Source: Aquitalea magnusonii
Lineage (GTDB): Bacteria > Pseudomonadota > Gammaproteobacteria > Burkholderiales > Chromobacteriaceae
Direction: 5' to 3'
Length of the DNA: 64,000 bases
Assembly (NCBI RefSeq): GCF_003202035.1
Contig: NZ_QJKC01000014.1
Span: 62,001-126,000 of the forward strand
Shown here: positions 26,550 to 35,530 of the stretch, one piece after another
Layout of the letters: every line of letters starts with the position of its first letter
Numbering within the stretch: the first letter of the stretch is position 1
The notes under the pieces: generated by a model
Database searches by the model: none
What the model was told of the DNA's origin: nothing
What the model saw: the letters and a program-made list of their open reading frames with translations, nothing else
Position numbers and translations under genes: made by a program

Positions 26550-26656
26550 ATCTCATCCTCACATCGGGGGTGACCGGGGCAGGGATCAAGTCCATGCCCA
26601 CTTTATTGTGTTACCGGATCGAAAACGAAAAAACGAACCGGACTCGTTGGAGACAG

Positions 26657-26685
26657 ATTATAAACGATCACTTTCGCAATAAAAA
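26657..26685 (-). promoter_or_regulatory. Promoter of the aceE-aceF-lpdA operon
   Basis: There is a perfect TATAAT on the minus strand (26657-26662), with a weak -35 TTTTTA (26680-26685) 17 bases upstream. The leader is about 100 bases. The surrounding 26550-26853 gap (304 bases) is strikingly AT-rich for this genome. Apart from this promoter and further TATA-like boxes I see nothing in it. Confidence 0.6.
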
Positions 26686-26853
26686 TGTTCATTTATGAAA
26701 AGCTCTTCTGGTGTTGCGGAGTGTATAGTTTCAGGAGGCGACAACGGAATAGGCAATTAGGGTTATCACTCAAAATTTGCTCCGTTTATCAGTATATTGC
26801 GCTGCATCATGTTGTTTTTTTGCGATACGGTGACATGCAGTCGCCACTCCCGC

Positions 26854-28305
26854 TTACTTCCCCGAGTCCTTCTTTTCTTCTTTCAGCATTTTTTCAACTT
26901 CGCGCATGCGCGCTTCGATGGAAGAACGCAGATAGAAGTCATCGCCCTTGGCTTGCGTGGCAAACTGGAACTGCTCCAGCGCGGCCTCGTAGCGCCGCTC
27001 GAAGTAGAAGGCATTGCCCAGGGCCGCGTGATAGCGCTGGGCATCCTTGTCTGCAAACAGCCTGGCCTCGCTGCGATACAGTGCGGCCTCGCGCGGATAA
27101 CGACTTTGCAGCTGGCGCAGCAAAGCCTGTGCAGCCGTGCGGTTGCCACTATCTATAAGGACATCCAGCTCGGCCAATTGCAAGGGTTGGCTGTCTTTGA
27201 ACTGCGCCTGTCCGCGCCGCAGGCTGGCCAGGGCAGCCGCCCAGTCGCCGCTCTCGCGGGCGATGGCCGCCTCCTGCCCGAATAGCATGGGGTCAGCCGG
27301 CAAGCGGCTTTCCGCCTTGGCCAGTGCACTGCGTGCGGCCGGCAACTGGTGACTGGCCAGTTGCGCGCGCGACATCCCATACCACGCAGCACCCTCATTG
27401 AGATACTGGCCTTTTTCCAGCATGGTCTGGTAGTAGCGCACGGCCTCGTCCGGCGACAGCGTCATGACACGCAGTTTTTCCCGCACCAGCAGGTAGGCGG
27501 TACTGTCCGCCTTCATTTTCACCGGATATTCCAGTGCGCGATTCTGCGCCTCGCTGATACGCTGCGAGGTCACCGGATGGGTGCGCAGGAAGGCATAGGC
27601 GTTGTTGTCGCTGTAGCGGTTGGCCGCCTCCAGCCGCTGGAAGAAGGCCGGCATGGCCCGCACGTCGAAACCGCCCTGGGCCAGGTACTGCATGCCCACC
27701 CGGTCGGCTTCGCGTTCGAAATCGCGCGAAAATGACAGCTGGTTGGATATCTGCAAGCCCAATCCCGCTGACAGGGTGCCGATGGAGGCCTGCCCGCCGC
27801 CGGCACGCGAGGCCAGTACGGCGGCCAGCACCGTCCCAAGCAATAGCAAGGGGCTGGTGGCATCGCTGACGGCCTTCATGCGCGCGATGTGGCGCTGGGT
27901 GATGTGGGCGGTTTCATGCCCGACCACCGAGGCCAGCTCGCCCTCGCTCTGGGTGCCGATCAACAGCCCGCTGTTGATGCCGACATAGCCGCCGGGCATG
28001 GCAAAGGCGTTGATCTGCTTGTCGTTGACGACGAAATAGCTGAGTTGCAGGCCGGGCATGCGCACCGCTGCTGACAGCCGGTGACCCAGCACATTGATGT
28101 AGTCGTTGACCTCGGCATCTTCCACCACATCGCCGTCATCGCGCATGGCGCGCATGAAGTCGCGCCCGATGCGGGCTTCGTCGGCCATCGACAGGGAGGC
28201 ATCGGATATCTCGCCCAGATCGGGCAGGGAAGGCAGATCGGCATAGACTGCCAGCGGTTGCAGCAGGGTCATGGCCAGCAGGCTGGCCAGCAAGGTCTTT
28301 TTCAT
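26854..28305 (-). CDS. bepA: Periplasmic M48 metalloprotease with TPR domain (BepA/YfgC family)
   Basis: BepA is a periplasmic chaperone-protease that helps LptD assembly and degrades stalled outer-membrane proteins. The protein has 483 residues with a signal peptide (KKTLLASLLAMTLLQPLAVYA). The zinc site is HETAH with the third ligand in SRDFEREADR; GYVGINSGLL precedes it. The C-terminal half is made of TPR-like helices. The start at 28305 is chosen because it opens the signal peptide; codons upstream would add an unlikely 36-residue lead. Gene context (SulP gene upstream) gives no extra clue. Confidence 0.9.
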   Translation of the reverse strand: MKKTLLASLLAMTLLQPLAVYADLPSLPDLGEISDASLSMADEARIGRDFMRAMRDDGDVVEDAEVNDYINVLGHRLSAAVRMPGLQLSYFVVNDKQINAFAMPGGYVGINSGLLIGTQSEGELASVVGHETAHITQRHIARMKAVSDATSPLLLLGTVLAAVLASRAGGGQASIGTLSAGLGLQISNQLSFSRDFEREADRVGMQYLAQGGFDVRAMPAFFQRLEAANRYSDNNAYAFLRTHPVTSQRISEAQNRALEYPVKMKADSTAYLLVREKLRVMTLSPDEAVRYYQTMLEKGQYLNEGAAWYGMSRAQLASHQLPAARSALAKAESRLPADPMLFGQEAAIARESGDWAAALASLRRGQAQFKDSQPLQLAELDVLIDSGNRTAAQALLRQLQSRYPREAALYRSEARLFADKDAQRYHAALGNAFYFERRYEAALEQFQFATQAKGDDFYLRSSIEARMREVEKMLKEEKKDSGK

Positions 28306-28440
28306 CTTTGATGTGAGCAGGCAGCTTGGATTTGGTTGCATGCCGGCCGGCAGGCGGCCAGCACCGGAAAAAGCCACAGCATAGCCGCCCCTCACCATGC
28401 GGACCAGCACCATGGTGTCGCACCATGCCAGGAAAATTGT

Positions 28441-30150
28441 TCAGATATGATAATCCGGCAGGCCTGCCAGACTTTGCCAGGCAGCCTGGGTCGACAGATG
28501 GACCCGGCCGGCAAAGCGCCGCGCCAGTCCGCTGCGTTGCAGGATGTCGGCCACCGGCCCCTTGATTTCAGCCAGATGCAGCAGTACCCCGGCCTGCTGC
28601 AAGCGCTGGTCCAGATTCTCCAGCATTGACAGGGCGGTGGTATCCACCCGGTTGACCGCACTCATCACCAGTACCAGCTGTCGCAGATAGGGGGTCTGCC
28701 CGGCCCGGTACAGCAAGGCCCTGCCCACCTGGCGGGCATTGCCGAAGTACAGGCTCTCATCCACCCGCAGCAGCAGCACACCCGGCAGGGTTTCCACCGT
28801 GTGACGCTGGCGGTTGCGAAAATGATGGGTGCCGGGCAGCCGCCCCAATTCGGCGATATGCGGGCGGCTGCTGCGCCACAACAGCGTGGCCAGCGACACC
28901 AGCACGCCGGCCATGATGCCGCTGTCCACGCCCAGCAACAGCACCAGTGCAAAGGTCAGCAGCCAGGCCACCGCATCGGCACGCTCGGCCAGCCAGGCAC
29001 GGCGCAGGCTGCCGACATCCAGCATGGCCAGCAGCGCCGCAATGATGGTGGCGGCCAGCACCGGCAGCGGCAGGTGTTCCAGCGCGGAAGTGGCCAGACA
29101 CATGACCAGCAGCATGCCGGCGGCGGTCAGCAGCGAGGCCAGCTGGGAACGGGCACCGGCCTCGGCGTTGACCACCGAACGGCTCAGCCCGCCGGTCACC
29201 GGGAAGCCGCCCACCAGCCCGGACGCGATATTGCACAGGCCCAGCGCCACCAGCTCGCGGTCGGGGTCGACGCTATCCTGAGTGCGCGCAGCCAGCAGCT
29301 GCGCCACCGACAGGCTCTGCAGATAGTTGATGAGGGCAATGAAGAAGGCCGGCAAGGCCAGATCGGCCAGCTGTTCCAGCCCGATGGCCGGCAGCACCAG
29401 CCGCGGCAGGCCGGCCGGCACCGGGCCGACCACCGGGACATGCAGCGATGCCGGCAGCAGCAGGATGCCAGCCAGCATGGCCACGACCGGCGCGGTACGT
29501 ACCAGTACGCCGGCAGCGGTGGCGGACAGACCCAGTCTTTGCAGCAGACGGCCCCCCCAGCGCCGCGCCAGCAGCAACCAGCCCAGGGCAAGCAGGCCCA
29601 CCAGCAAGGCGGGCGGCTGCACCCGGACGGGCTGATGCCACAGGCCGGCCAGCCATTGCGGCAGGGAGTTGCCCGGATTGTGCAGGCCGGACAAGGGAGC
29701 CAGCTGCGACAGAATGATCAACAGGGCTGAAGCGGTGGTGAAGGCCGACAGTACCGGCTCGGACAGCAGGTCGGCGATAAAGCCCAGGCGGGCCAGGCCC
29801 ATGGCCAGCAGCATCAGGCCGGAGAGCAGGGCCAGCCAGACCGCCAGTAGCAGATAGTCGGTGGCGCCGGCATCGGCAAAGCGCGACAAGGTGGCGGCGG
29901 TCAGCAGTGAGGTCAGCGCCATCGGCCCGACCGACTGTGCCGGGCTACGACCAATAAAGGCATATACCAGCAGCGGTGCCACGCTGGCATACAAGCCGGC
30001 CTCCACCGGCAGGCCGGCGAGCAGGGCATAGGCCAGGCTCTGCGGGATCAGCAGCAGGGTCACCACCACGCCGGCGGTGATATCCCCTGCCAGCCACACC
30101 CGGCGATAGCCGCGGAGCCAGTCCGGCAATAGCCGGCTCAGGGCAGGCAT
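28441..30150 (-). CDS. SulP-family anion permease with STAS domain
   Basis: This is an inner-membrane transporter of the SLC26/SulP family, 569 residues. It has about 12 membrane segments with the conserved [25 protein letters not shown] opening (here split over residues 30-54) and [15 protein letters not shown]-terminal STAS domain (about 440-560) contains [12 protein letters not shown]. Family members move sulfate, bicarbonate or other anions. The ATG at 30150 overlaps the end of the upstream YeeE-like gene by 13 bases, so it is part of the bigR-yeeE-yeeE unit. Sulfate or a related sulfur anion is the likely cargo from context. Confidence 0.9.
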   Translation of the reverse strand: MPALSRLLPDWLRGYRRVWLAGDITAGVVVTLLLIPQSLAYALLAGLPVEAGLYASVAPLLVYAFIGRSPAQSVGPMALTSLLTAATLSRFADAGATDYLLLAVWLALLSGLMLLAMGLARLGFIADLLSEPVLSAFTTASALLIILSQLAPLSGLHNPGNSLPQWLAGLWHQPVRVQPPALLVGLLALGWLLLARRWGGRLLQRLGLSATAAGVLVRTAPVVAMLAGILLLPASLHVPVVGPVPAGLPRLVLPAIGLEQLADLALPAFFIALINYLQSLSVAQLLAARTQDSVDPDRELVALGLCNIASGLVGGFPVTGGLSRSVVNAEAGARSQLASLLTAAGMLLVMCLATSALEHLPLPVLAATIIAALLAMLDVGSLRRAWLAERADAVAWLLTFALVLLLGVDSGIMAGVLVSLATLLWRSSRPHIAELGRLPGTHHFRNRQRHTVETLPGVLLLRVDESLYFGNARQVGRALLYRAGQTPYLRQLVLVMSAVNRVDTTALSMLENLDQRLQQAGVLLHLAEIKGPVADILQRSGLARRFAGRVHLSTQAAWQSLAGLPDYHI

Positions 30151-30557
30151 CGTGACAGCGGGCGAAACAGCAGCATGCCCAGCAGCATGGCCGCCACAAA
30201 CCACCAGCCAGCGGGCAGCGCCATGCCGGCCAGTACCAAGCCGGGCCCCGGACAGATGCCGGCCAGTCCCCAGCCCAGACCGAACAGCAGGCTGCCCAGC
30301 ACCAGCCGCAGGGTCAGCCGGTTTTTGTCGGGCAGCTGCAGCGGATCACCCAGCAAGGCGTGGGTTTGCCGCTCGGCCCGGCGAAAAGCAAAAAAGGCAA
30401 TGGCAATGGCACCGGCCATCACCAGTGCCAGGCTGGGGTCCCAGCGGCCGGCGACATCGAGAAAGCCCAGTACCTTGGCCGGATTGCTCATGCCGGACAG
30501 GAGCAGGCCGAAGCCGAACAACAGGCCGGCGAGCAGTGCAGACAGCAATTTGGCCAT
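30138..30557 (-). CDS. YeeE/YedE-type sulfur transporter, second half (DUF6691-like)
   Basis: The 139-residue membrane protein has about four helices. Its features are [24 protein letters not shown] near the start and [10 protein letters not shown] with the conserved cysteine around residue 100. This is one half of the YeeE/TsuA fold that passes thiosulfate or related sulfur compounds along conserved cysteines. The ATG at 30557 lies two bases after the stop of the first half gene. Together the two proteins probably form one transporter. Confidence 0.88.
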   Translation of the reverse strand: MAKLLSALLAGLLFGFGLLLSGMSNPAKVLGFLDVAGRWDPSLALVMAGAIAIAFFAFRRAERQTHALLGDPLQLPDKNRLTLRLVLGSLLFGLGWGLAGICPGPGLVLAGMALPAGWWFVAAMLLGMLLFRPLSRCLP

Positions 30558-30559
30558 GA

Positions 30560-30997
30560 TCAGTTCCACCCGAGCAGATGACGCATCACGAATACGGTCA
30601 GGGCGGCACTACCCATGAAGCTGAGCGTGGCCAGCAAGGAGCGCGGCGACAGGCGCGACAGGCCGCATACGCCATGGCCACTGGTGCAGCCGGCAGCCAG
30701 CCGCGTGCCAATGCCCACCAGCACGCCGGCCAGCAACAGCAGGGGCAAGGGCGTGCCCAGCTGCGGCACCGGCAAGGGGCCGATCAGCCCGCGCCAGACC
30801 AGGGGGGCGGCCAGCAGCCCCAGCACGAAGGCCAGTCGCAGCGGCCAGTCGCCAGCCCGGTCGACCAGGCCACCCAGCATGCCGCTGATGCCGGCAATGC
30901 GGCCGTTCAGCAGCAGCAGCCAGCTGGCGGCCAGTCCAATCAGCATCCCGCCCGCCAGCGAGGCGAAGGGGGTAAAGCTTTCCCAGGCTATCTGCAC
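30560..30997 (-). CDS. YeeE/YedE-type sulfur transporter, first half
   Basis: The 145-residue membrane protein contains the family signature GTRLAAGCTSGHGVCGLSRLS (split here: conserved Cys in AAGCTSGHG and again in GVCGLSR). The start is a GTG at 30997 with AGGAG five bases upstream, inside the end region of the ArsR gene, whose stop is nine bases before. In Xylella and Agrobacterium the same gene pair is part of the BigR operon with persulfide dioxygenase. Its likely role is transport of sulfur species such as thiosulfate. Confidence 0.9.
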   Translation of the reverse strand: MQIAWESFTPFASLAGGMLIGLAASWLLLLNGRIAGISGMLGGLVDRAGDWPLRLAFVLGLLAAPLVWRGLIGPLPVPQLGTPLPLLLLAGVLVGIGTRLAAGCTSGHGVCGLSRLSPRSLLATLSFMGSAALTVFVMRHLLGWN

Positions 30998-31006
30998 ACT
31001 TGCTCC

Positions 31007-31327
31007 TCAATCGGCGACGGCCGCGCCGTCGTCCTCACCGCAAAACACGCCATGTAGCGCCGACAGCATGACCATGGCCTCGGCGCTGGCCACGCTGTAG
31101 TAAATCCATTTGCCTTCGCGCCGGGTGGCCACCAGCCCCTCGTTGCGCAACACGCCCAGCTGCTGCGACAGGGTGGGTTGGCGGATGCCGGTGAGTTTTT
31201 CCAGCTCGGACACCGTCTTCTCGCCATCCACCAGCTGGCACAACAGCATCAGCCGGTCTTCGTTGGCCAGACTTTTCAGCAGGGTTGCCGCCCGGCTGGC
31301 GTTATCACGCAATATGCTCAAATCCAT
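31007..31327 (-). CDS. bigR: ArsR-family repressor of the BigR/SqrR persulfide-sensing type
   Basis: The 106-residue winged-helix regulator has the recognition segment TGIRQPTLSQQLGVLRNEGL and the wing REGKWIYYS. Two cysteines, Cys30 (LLCQLV) and Cys96 (VFCG), lie 66 residues apart, the same spacing as the sensing pair of SqrR (41 and 107). In that family persulfides link the two cysteines and release DNA. No metal-site cysteines of classical ArsR are seen. An ATG three codons upstream (31336) is an alternative start. It heads the operon with the yeeE halves and SulP and faces the persulfide dioxygenase-like gene across an AT-rich palindrome. Confidence 0.9.
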   Translation of the reverse strand: MDLSILRDNASRAATLLKSLANEDRLMLLCQLVDGEKTVSELEKLTGIRQPTLSQQLGVLRNEGLVATRREGKWIYYSVASAEAMVMLSALHGVFCGEDDGAAVAD

Positions 31328-31395
31328 TATCACCATCCCGACCACCGGTCCGGCCGCTGCGCAGCGCGCAAGCAAGGCGGATACCGGCTTATTTT

Positions 31396-31419
31396 TATAA
31401 TATACATTATAGTATAATG
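31396..31419. promoter_or_regulatory. AT-rich palindromic operator/promoter between bigR and the persulfide dioxygenase gene
   Basis: Three half-sites are seen: TATAAT (31396-31401), ATTATA (31406-31411) and TATAAT (31413-31418). The last two form a 13-base perfect palindrome around one G, extended to CATTATA-G-TATAATG (31405-31419). They also provide -10 boxes in both directions, so repressor binding would block both promoters. Confidence 0.7.
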
Positions 31420-31487
31420 TTTCGCAGTGTGCGATAGTGCCATGCATGGCAGCCCATCGCCCTTCCCATCCTGTTGCGGAGTTCACC

Positions 31488-32351
31488 ATGATGCAGCCAC
31501 AGCTCGCTTCCTTCTTCGACCCGGCGACCTCCACCATTTCCCACGTGGTGTACGACCAGCCGGGGGGGCAGGCTGCCATCATCGACCCGGTGCTGGACTA
31601 TGACGCCACATCCGGGCGCATCGCCCACCACTCCGCCGGGCGCGTACTGGATTTTATCCGGCAGCAGGACCTGAGCGTGCAGTGGATACTGGAAACCCAT
31701 GCCCATGCCGATCATCTGTCGGCGGCGGCCTGGCTGCAACAGCAGGCCGGTGGTCGCATGGCCATTGGCCAGGGCATTGCCCAGGTCCAGCAGTTGTTCA
31801 AGGGCATCTTCAATCTGGGTGACGATTTTCCCTGCGACGGCAGCCAGTTCGACCACCTGTTCGCGGATGGCGAGGTCTTCCCTATCGGCCGGCTCACGGC
31901 AAGGGCCTGGTTTGTCCCCGGCCATACTCCCGCCGACATGGCCTACCAGATCGGCGACATGGTGTTTGTTGGCGACACCCTGTTCATGCCGGATGTCGGC
32001 AGCGCCCGTTGCGACTTTCCCGGCGGCAATGCCGCCATGCTCTATCAATCGGTACAAAAGCTGCTGTCGCTGCCGGATGACACCCGTCTGCTGATGTGTC
32101 ACGACTATCCGCCCCCGACACGGCCCATCGCCTGGCAAAGCACGGTGGCCGAGCAGAAGCAGCACAATATCCACCTGCATGGCGGCATCAGCCAAAGTGA
32201 ATTCGTCGCCTTGCGTCAGGCACGCGATGCCACGCTGGACCTGCCGCAGCTGATCTTGCCGGCCATCCAGGTCAACATCCGCGCCGGGCAGCTGCCCGCG
32301 GCAGAAAACAATGGCGTGCGCTACCTGAAAATACCGCTGGATATGCTGTAG
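31488..32351 (+). CDS. blh: Metallo-beta-lactamase-fold hydrolase of the ETHE1/Blh persulfide dioxygenase type
   Basis: The 287-residue protein has the metal motif H71-A-H73-A-D75-H76 (ETHAHADHLSAA), His146 in PGHTPADM, Asp163 in VGDTLF and His205 in CHDY, the ligand set of the ETHE1 mononuclear iron enzymes. These oxidise glutathione persulfide to sulfite, removing H2S-derived sulfur. The ATG at 31488 has GGAG six bases upstream; an upstream in-frame codon at 31437 has none. It is divergent from the bigR operon, matching known BigR regulons. Confidence 0.9.
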   Translation: MMQPQLASFFDPATSTISHVVYDQPGGQAAIIDPVLDYDATSGRIAHHSAGRVLDFIRQQDLSVQWILETHAHADHLSAAAWLQQQAGGRMAIGQGIAQVQQLFKGIFNLGDDFPCDGSQFDHLFADGEVFPIGRLTARAWFVPGHTPADMAYQIGDMVFVGDTLFMPDVGSARCDFPGGNAAMLYQSVQKLLSLPDDTRLLMCHDYPPPTRPIAWQSTVAEQKQHNIHLHGGISQSEFVALRQARDATLDLPQLILPAIQVNIRAGQLPAAENNGVRYLKIPLDML

Positions 32352-32383
32352 ACTCGAACAGGTGTTTCACATCGGCCCTCCGC

Positions 32384-33376
32384 ATGCCTGCCACCGCCCT
32401 GCCCCCCGCCCCCGCCAGCCTGCTGGATGCCCATGGCCAGCCACGGCATGGCCGTTACCAGGGCTGCATCGCCCGGCACGACTGGCAAACCCTGCCCATG
32501 ACGCGCTGGCAAGGGCTGCTGCGCCCGCTGCGCCACAAACGCTGGCAATACCTGGCGCTGGCGCATGACGATTACCTTGTCGGGCTGGCCGTGGTGGATG
32601 TGGGCTGGACCGCAGCGGCCTTTGCCTATCTGTTCGACCGTCGCCAGCGCCGGATACTGGCTGATGTCGCCGCCGACAGTTTTCCCCTGCATGGTGCGCA
32701 GCTGGCCGACCAGCCATTTGCCGATGCCAGCTTTACCGGCCGCGGGCTGAGCGTGCGCTTCGCGCGCCAGACGGCACGCCTGGCGGTGGAAGTGCACTCA
32801 GCGCAGTTACGGCTGGCGGCCCATGTCAGCCTCGACCCGATGCCGCCCGTGCTGGCGGCCATCGGCCCGGCCAACTGGCTGGCCCACTCCACCCACAAAT
32901 CCACCGCCCTGGCGGTCAGCGGTTTTGCCGATTGCCAGGGACAGCGCTTTTCGCTGGATGGTGCCGTGGCCAGCCTGGATTACTCCAACGGGCTGCTGGC
33001 GCGCCGCACCGACTGGCGCTGGGCCAGCGCCCACGGCAGCGAGCTGGGTTTCAATCTGCAACAGGGTTATATGGGAGACGCAGAAAACGCCTGCTGGCTA
33101 CACGGCAAGCTGTATCCGCTGTCTGCTGTTGAATTCACATTCGATCCGCAACAGCCGCTGCAGCCCTGGCAGCTGCGCAGCAGCGACGGTTTGCTGGCCT
33201 TGCAGTTCAGCCCGGAAGGGCTGCGGGCAAAAAATCAGAACCTTCTGATCGCCAGTAGCCGTTATATTCAAGCCATAGGCCGTTTCGACGGCTATCTGAC
33301 CGATCCGCTCAGCGGTACACGCCATGTGGTGCAGGCACTGACTGGCGTCACCGAAGACCATTACGCACGTTGGTAA
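32384..33376 (+). CDS. DUF2804 domain protein
   Basis: The cytosolic-looking 330-residue protein belongs to the uncharacterised DUF2804 family by its layout: LLRPLRHKRWQYLALAHDDYLVGLAVVDVGW near residues 45-76, FDRRQRR, SFTGRGLSVRF, DWRWASAHG, and a C-terminal GRFDGYLTDPLSGTRH. No catalytic motif is evident and there is no signal peptide. Bacterial members have no agreed function. It starts 33 bases after the blh stop and is followed 4 bases later by an acetyltransferase gene, so the three may be co-transcribed. Confidence 0.8.
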   Translation: MPATALPPAPASLLDAHGQPRHGRYQGCIARHDWQTLPMTRWQGLLRPLRHKRWQYLALAHDDYLVGLAVVDVGWTAAAFAYLFDRRQRRILADVAADSFPLHGAQLADQPFADASFTGRGLSVRFARQTARLAVEVHSAQLRLAAHVSLDPMPPVLAAIGPANWLAHSTHKSTALAVSGFADCQGQRFSLDGAVASLDYSNGLLARRTDWRWASAHGSELGFNLQQGYMGDAENACWLHGKLYPLSAVEFTFDPQQPLQPWQLRSSDGLLALQFSPEGLRAKNQNLLIASSRYIQAIGRFDGYLTDPLSGTRHVVQALTGVTEDHYARW

Positions 33377-33380
33377 CACC

Positions 33381-33827
33381 ATGACCATCATTATCCGGCC
33401 GGCCAATTACCAGGACGTACCGGCCCTGACCGCACTGACCGCCGAGATGGGCTACCCCGCCGGGGTGGAAGCACTGGGCAACCGGCTGACCATGCTGCTG
33501 GGCAGCCCCGACCTGCACCAGTTGTGGGTCGCCGAAATCGAAGGCGAAGTGGCGGGCTGGCTGCATGCCTTCTGGCGGCCGCTGCTGGATGCGCCGGCCG
33601 CAGTGGAAATCGGCGGGCTGGCCGTGGGACTGCGCTGGCGACGACGCGGGGCCGGCCGCGCCCTGGTGCATGTGGCCGAACGCTGGGCACTGGCCAAGGG
33701 AGCCACCACCGTCACGCTGCGCTCCACCATCCACCGCGAAGAAGCACCGGATTTCTACCAGAATCAGGGCTATCAGCTCAGCAATGCCCAGAAAACCTTC
33801 CGCAAGCAACTGGGCGACAACAGCTAG
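33381..33827 (+). CDS. GNAT-family N-acetyltransferase
   Basis: The 148-residue protein fits the GNAT fold: a start IIIRPANYQDVPALTALTAEMGYPA and the acetyl-CoA binding segment GLAVGLRWRRRGAGRALVHVAERWA near residues 75-100, followed by TVTLRSTIHREEAPDFYQNQGYQ. The gene begins 4 bases after the DUF2804 gene. The substrate is unknown. Confidence 0.88.
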   Translation: MTIIIRPANYQDVPALTALTAEMGYPAGVEALGNRLTMLLGSPDLHQLWVAEIEGEVAGWLHAFWRPLLDAPAAVEIGGLAVGLRWRRRGAGRALVHVAERWALAKGATTVTLRSTIHREEAPDFYQNQGYQLSNAQKTFRKQLGDNS

Positions 33828-34094
33828 CAGCGCCCCCGGTACTCCCCCACCTTGCCGGCCGCCATGCGCCAGCGTTCTCCCGGCAGGCGCGGGAAAAACC
33901 CTTTGCAAATCAGGACAAGCCGGCCGGATGCCGCAGAGCGACAAAGTTGGCCTTCCCGCCTGAATCTGGTCTACCATAGCCCCGCTGTCGCGTTGGGTGC
34001 CATGGCGAAATACCCCCTCTTCGCTGCTGACTCCGTGTTAGCATGGCGCCCCGATTAGAGCACTCAATCTAACCTCAGCCAGGAGATTACGCGC

Positions 34095-34676
34095 ATGGGT
34101 GTGCTGAATACCATTCTCGAGCACAATCGGAGCTTCGTCGAAAACCGCGAATACGAGCAATTCAAAACCGACAAATTCCCCGATAAAGGCCTTGCCGTCC
34201 TCGCCTGCATGGATGCCCGTCTGGTCGAACTGCTGCCCAAGGCCATGGGTCTGAAAAACGGCGATGCCAAGCTGATCAAGAACGCCGGCGCGCTGATCAC
34301 CCACCCCTGGGGTTCGGTCATGCGTTCGCTGATTGTGGCGGTCTACGAATTGCGCGCCGAGGAAATCTGCGTGGTGGCCCACCGCGATTGCGGCATGCGC
34401 GCCATCGATCCCAACAAGATCCTGACCCACGCCACCGAGCGCGGCATCAGCGAGGACACCATCCACACCCTGCGCAATGCCGGCATCGATCTGGACAACT
34501 GGCTCAAGGGTTTTGACAACGTGTCCGACAGCGTGCGCCACAGCGTGCAGACCATCCGCAACCACCCGCTGATGCCCAAGGACATTCCCATCCACGGCAT
34601 GGTGATTCATCCGTCCACCGGCCGGCTGGAACTGATCATCGACGGCTACACCGGCAAACCACCCGTACAGGAATGA
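34095..34676 (+). CDS. Beta-class carbonic anhydrase
   Basis: The enzyme interconverts CO2 and bicarbonate. The 193-residue protein has the zinc ligands Cys38 (ACMDAR, with the Asp40-Arg42 dyad), His96 and Cys99 (VVAHRDCGM). AGALITHPWGSVMRSL is the conserved second block. There is no signal peptide, so it is cytosolic. Its last four bases overlap the start of nadD (ATGA). AGGAG is 10 bases before the ATG, a long spacing. The 267-base gap upstream (33828-34094) holds no other feature I can support. Confidence 0.92.
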   Translation: MGVLNTILEHNRSFVENREYEQFKTDKFPDKGLAVLACMDARLVELLPKAMGLKNGDAKLIKNAGALITHPWGSVMRSLIVAVYELRAEEICVVAHRDCGMRAIDPNKILTHATERGISEDTIHTLRNAGIDLDNWLKGFDNVSDSVRHSVQTIRNHPLMPKDIPIHGMVIHPSTGRLELIIDGYTGKPPVQE

Positions 34677-35317
34677 CGCAAGCGGCTGCGCTGGGACTGT
34701 TTGGCGGCACTTTCGATCCCATCCACGCCGCCCACCTGCGCATGGCGCAGGCTTTTCGCCAGGAATTGCGACTGGCCGAGGTGCGGCTGATCCCCGCCGG
34801 CCAGCCCTACCACCGCCAGCATGGTCCCCATGCCAGCCCGCAACAGCGGCTGGAGATGGCGCAACTGGCCATCCGCGGCCTGCCCGGCCTGGCGGTCGAC
34901 CCGCGGGAAGTGCTGCGCGACAAGCCGGCCTACACCATCGACACCCTGCAGGAAATCCGCGCGGAAATCGGCCCGGAGCCTGCCTTGTGGTGGCTGATCG
35001 GCGGCGACTCGCTGGCCAGCCTGCATACCTGGCGGCACTGGGAGCAATTGTTCGAGCTGGCCAATATCGCCGTGGCACTGCGTCCCGGCTTCGATGCCAC
35101 CCGTCTCCCCGCCCCGGTGCGCACACAATGGCAGGCGCGCCAAGTCACTGATTTTTCAAATGGCGCGCCTTCCGGTACAATGCGCCCCCTGGCCCTGCCA
35201 CCGCTGGATGTCTCGGCCACCGAGGTACGTCACCGCTTGCAGAGCGGGGCCAGCGTCGAGCAGCTGCTCTGCGCACCGGTACTGGACTATATTCGCCAGC
35301 ACCGGCTATATCTCTGA
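34673..35317 (+). CDS. nadD: Nicotinate-nucleotide adenylyltransferase
   Basis: NadD makes deamido-NAD from nicotinate mononucleotide and ATP. The 214-residue protein starts GLFGGTFDPIHAAHLRMA, the nucleotidyltransferase HxxH site (His18, His21), and has LIPAGQPYHR, WWLIGGDSL and the C-terminal VSATEVRHRL (ISxTxxR motif). Its start overlaps the carbonic anhydrase gene. rsfS and rlmH follow, the usual order, although leuS-lptE-holA lies 7 kb away here. Confidence 0.95.
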   Translation: MTQAAALGLFGGTFDPIHAAHLRMAQAFRQELRLAEVRLIPAGQPYHRQHGPHASPQQRLEMAQLAIRGLPGLAVDPREVLRDKPAYTIDTLQEIRAEIGPEPALWWLIGGDSLASLHTWRHWEQLFELANIAVALRPGFDATRLPAPVRTQWQARQVTDFSNGAPSGTMRPLALPPLDVSATEVRHRLQSGASVEQLLCAPVLDYIRQHRLYL

Positions 35318-35441
35318 AACAGCAAGCCGTTCCACGCCTGCCCGCCGCACACTGCGGCACCGGCAGCGCACAACGGTTTCCAGTGCCGGCGCCACGATGG
35401 CCGGCCGGGCCGCCCGCCCCTGGTTGCGGCCCCTGCCCGTT

Positions 35442-35462
35442 TTTGCCGCAGGTTGCGGCAAA
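35442..35462. other. Perfect hairpin in the nadD-rsfS spacer
   Basis: TTTGCCGCA/TGCGGCAAA is a nine-base-pair stem with a three-base loop and no U-tract. The rest of the 213-base spacer (35318-35530) is GC-rich with no gene I can support. Confidence 0.5.
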
Positions 35463-35530
35463 CGATCTTTACCTGATACCTCTGGCCGCCATGCTGCCGC
35501 CACGTATCGCCACCGACATCAAAGGACATC

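Noticed and set aside
23865-26573. 902-residue plus-strand ORF opposite aceE
   Set aside because: Complete antisense shadow of aceE without any recognisable domain.
30138-30997. Possible frameshift splitting one YeeE gene in two
   Set aside because: Two half-size YeeE genes are the normal state beside bigR/blh; each half has its own start and ribosome site or coupling.
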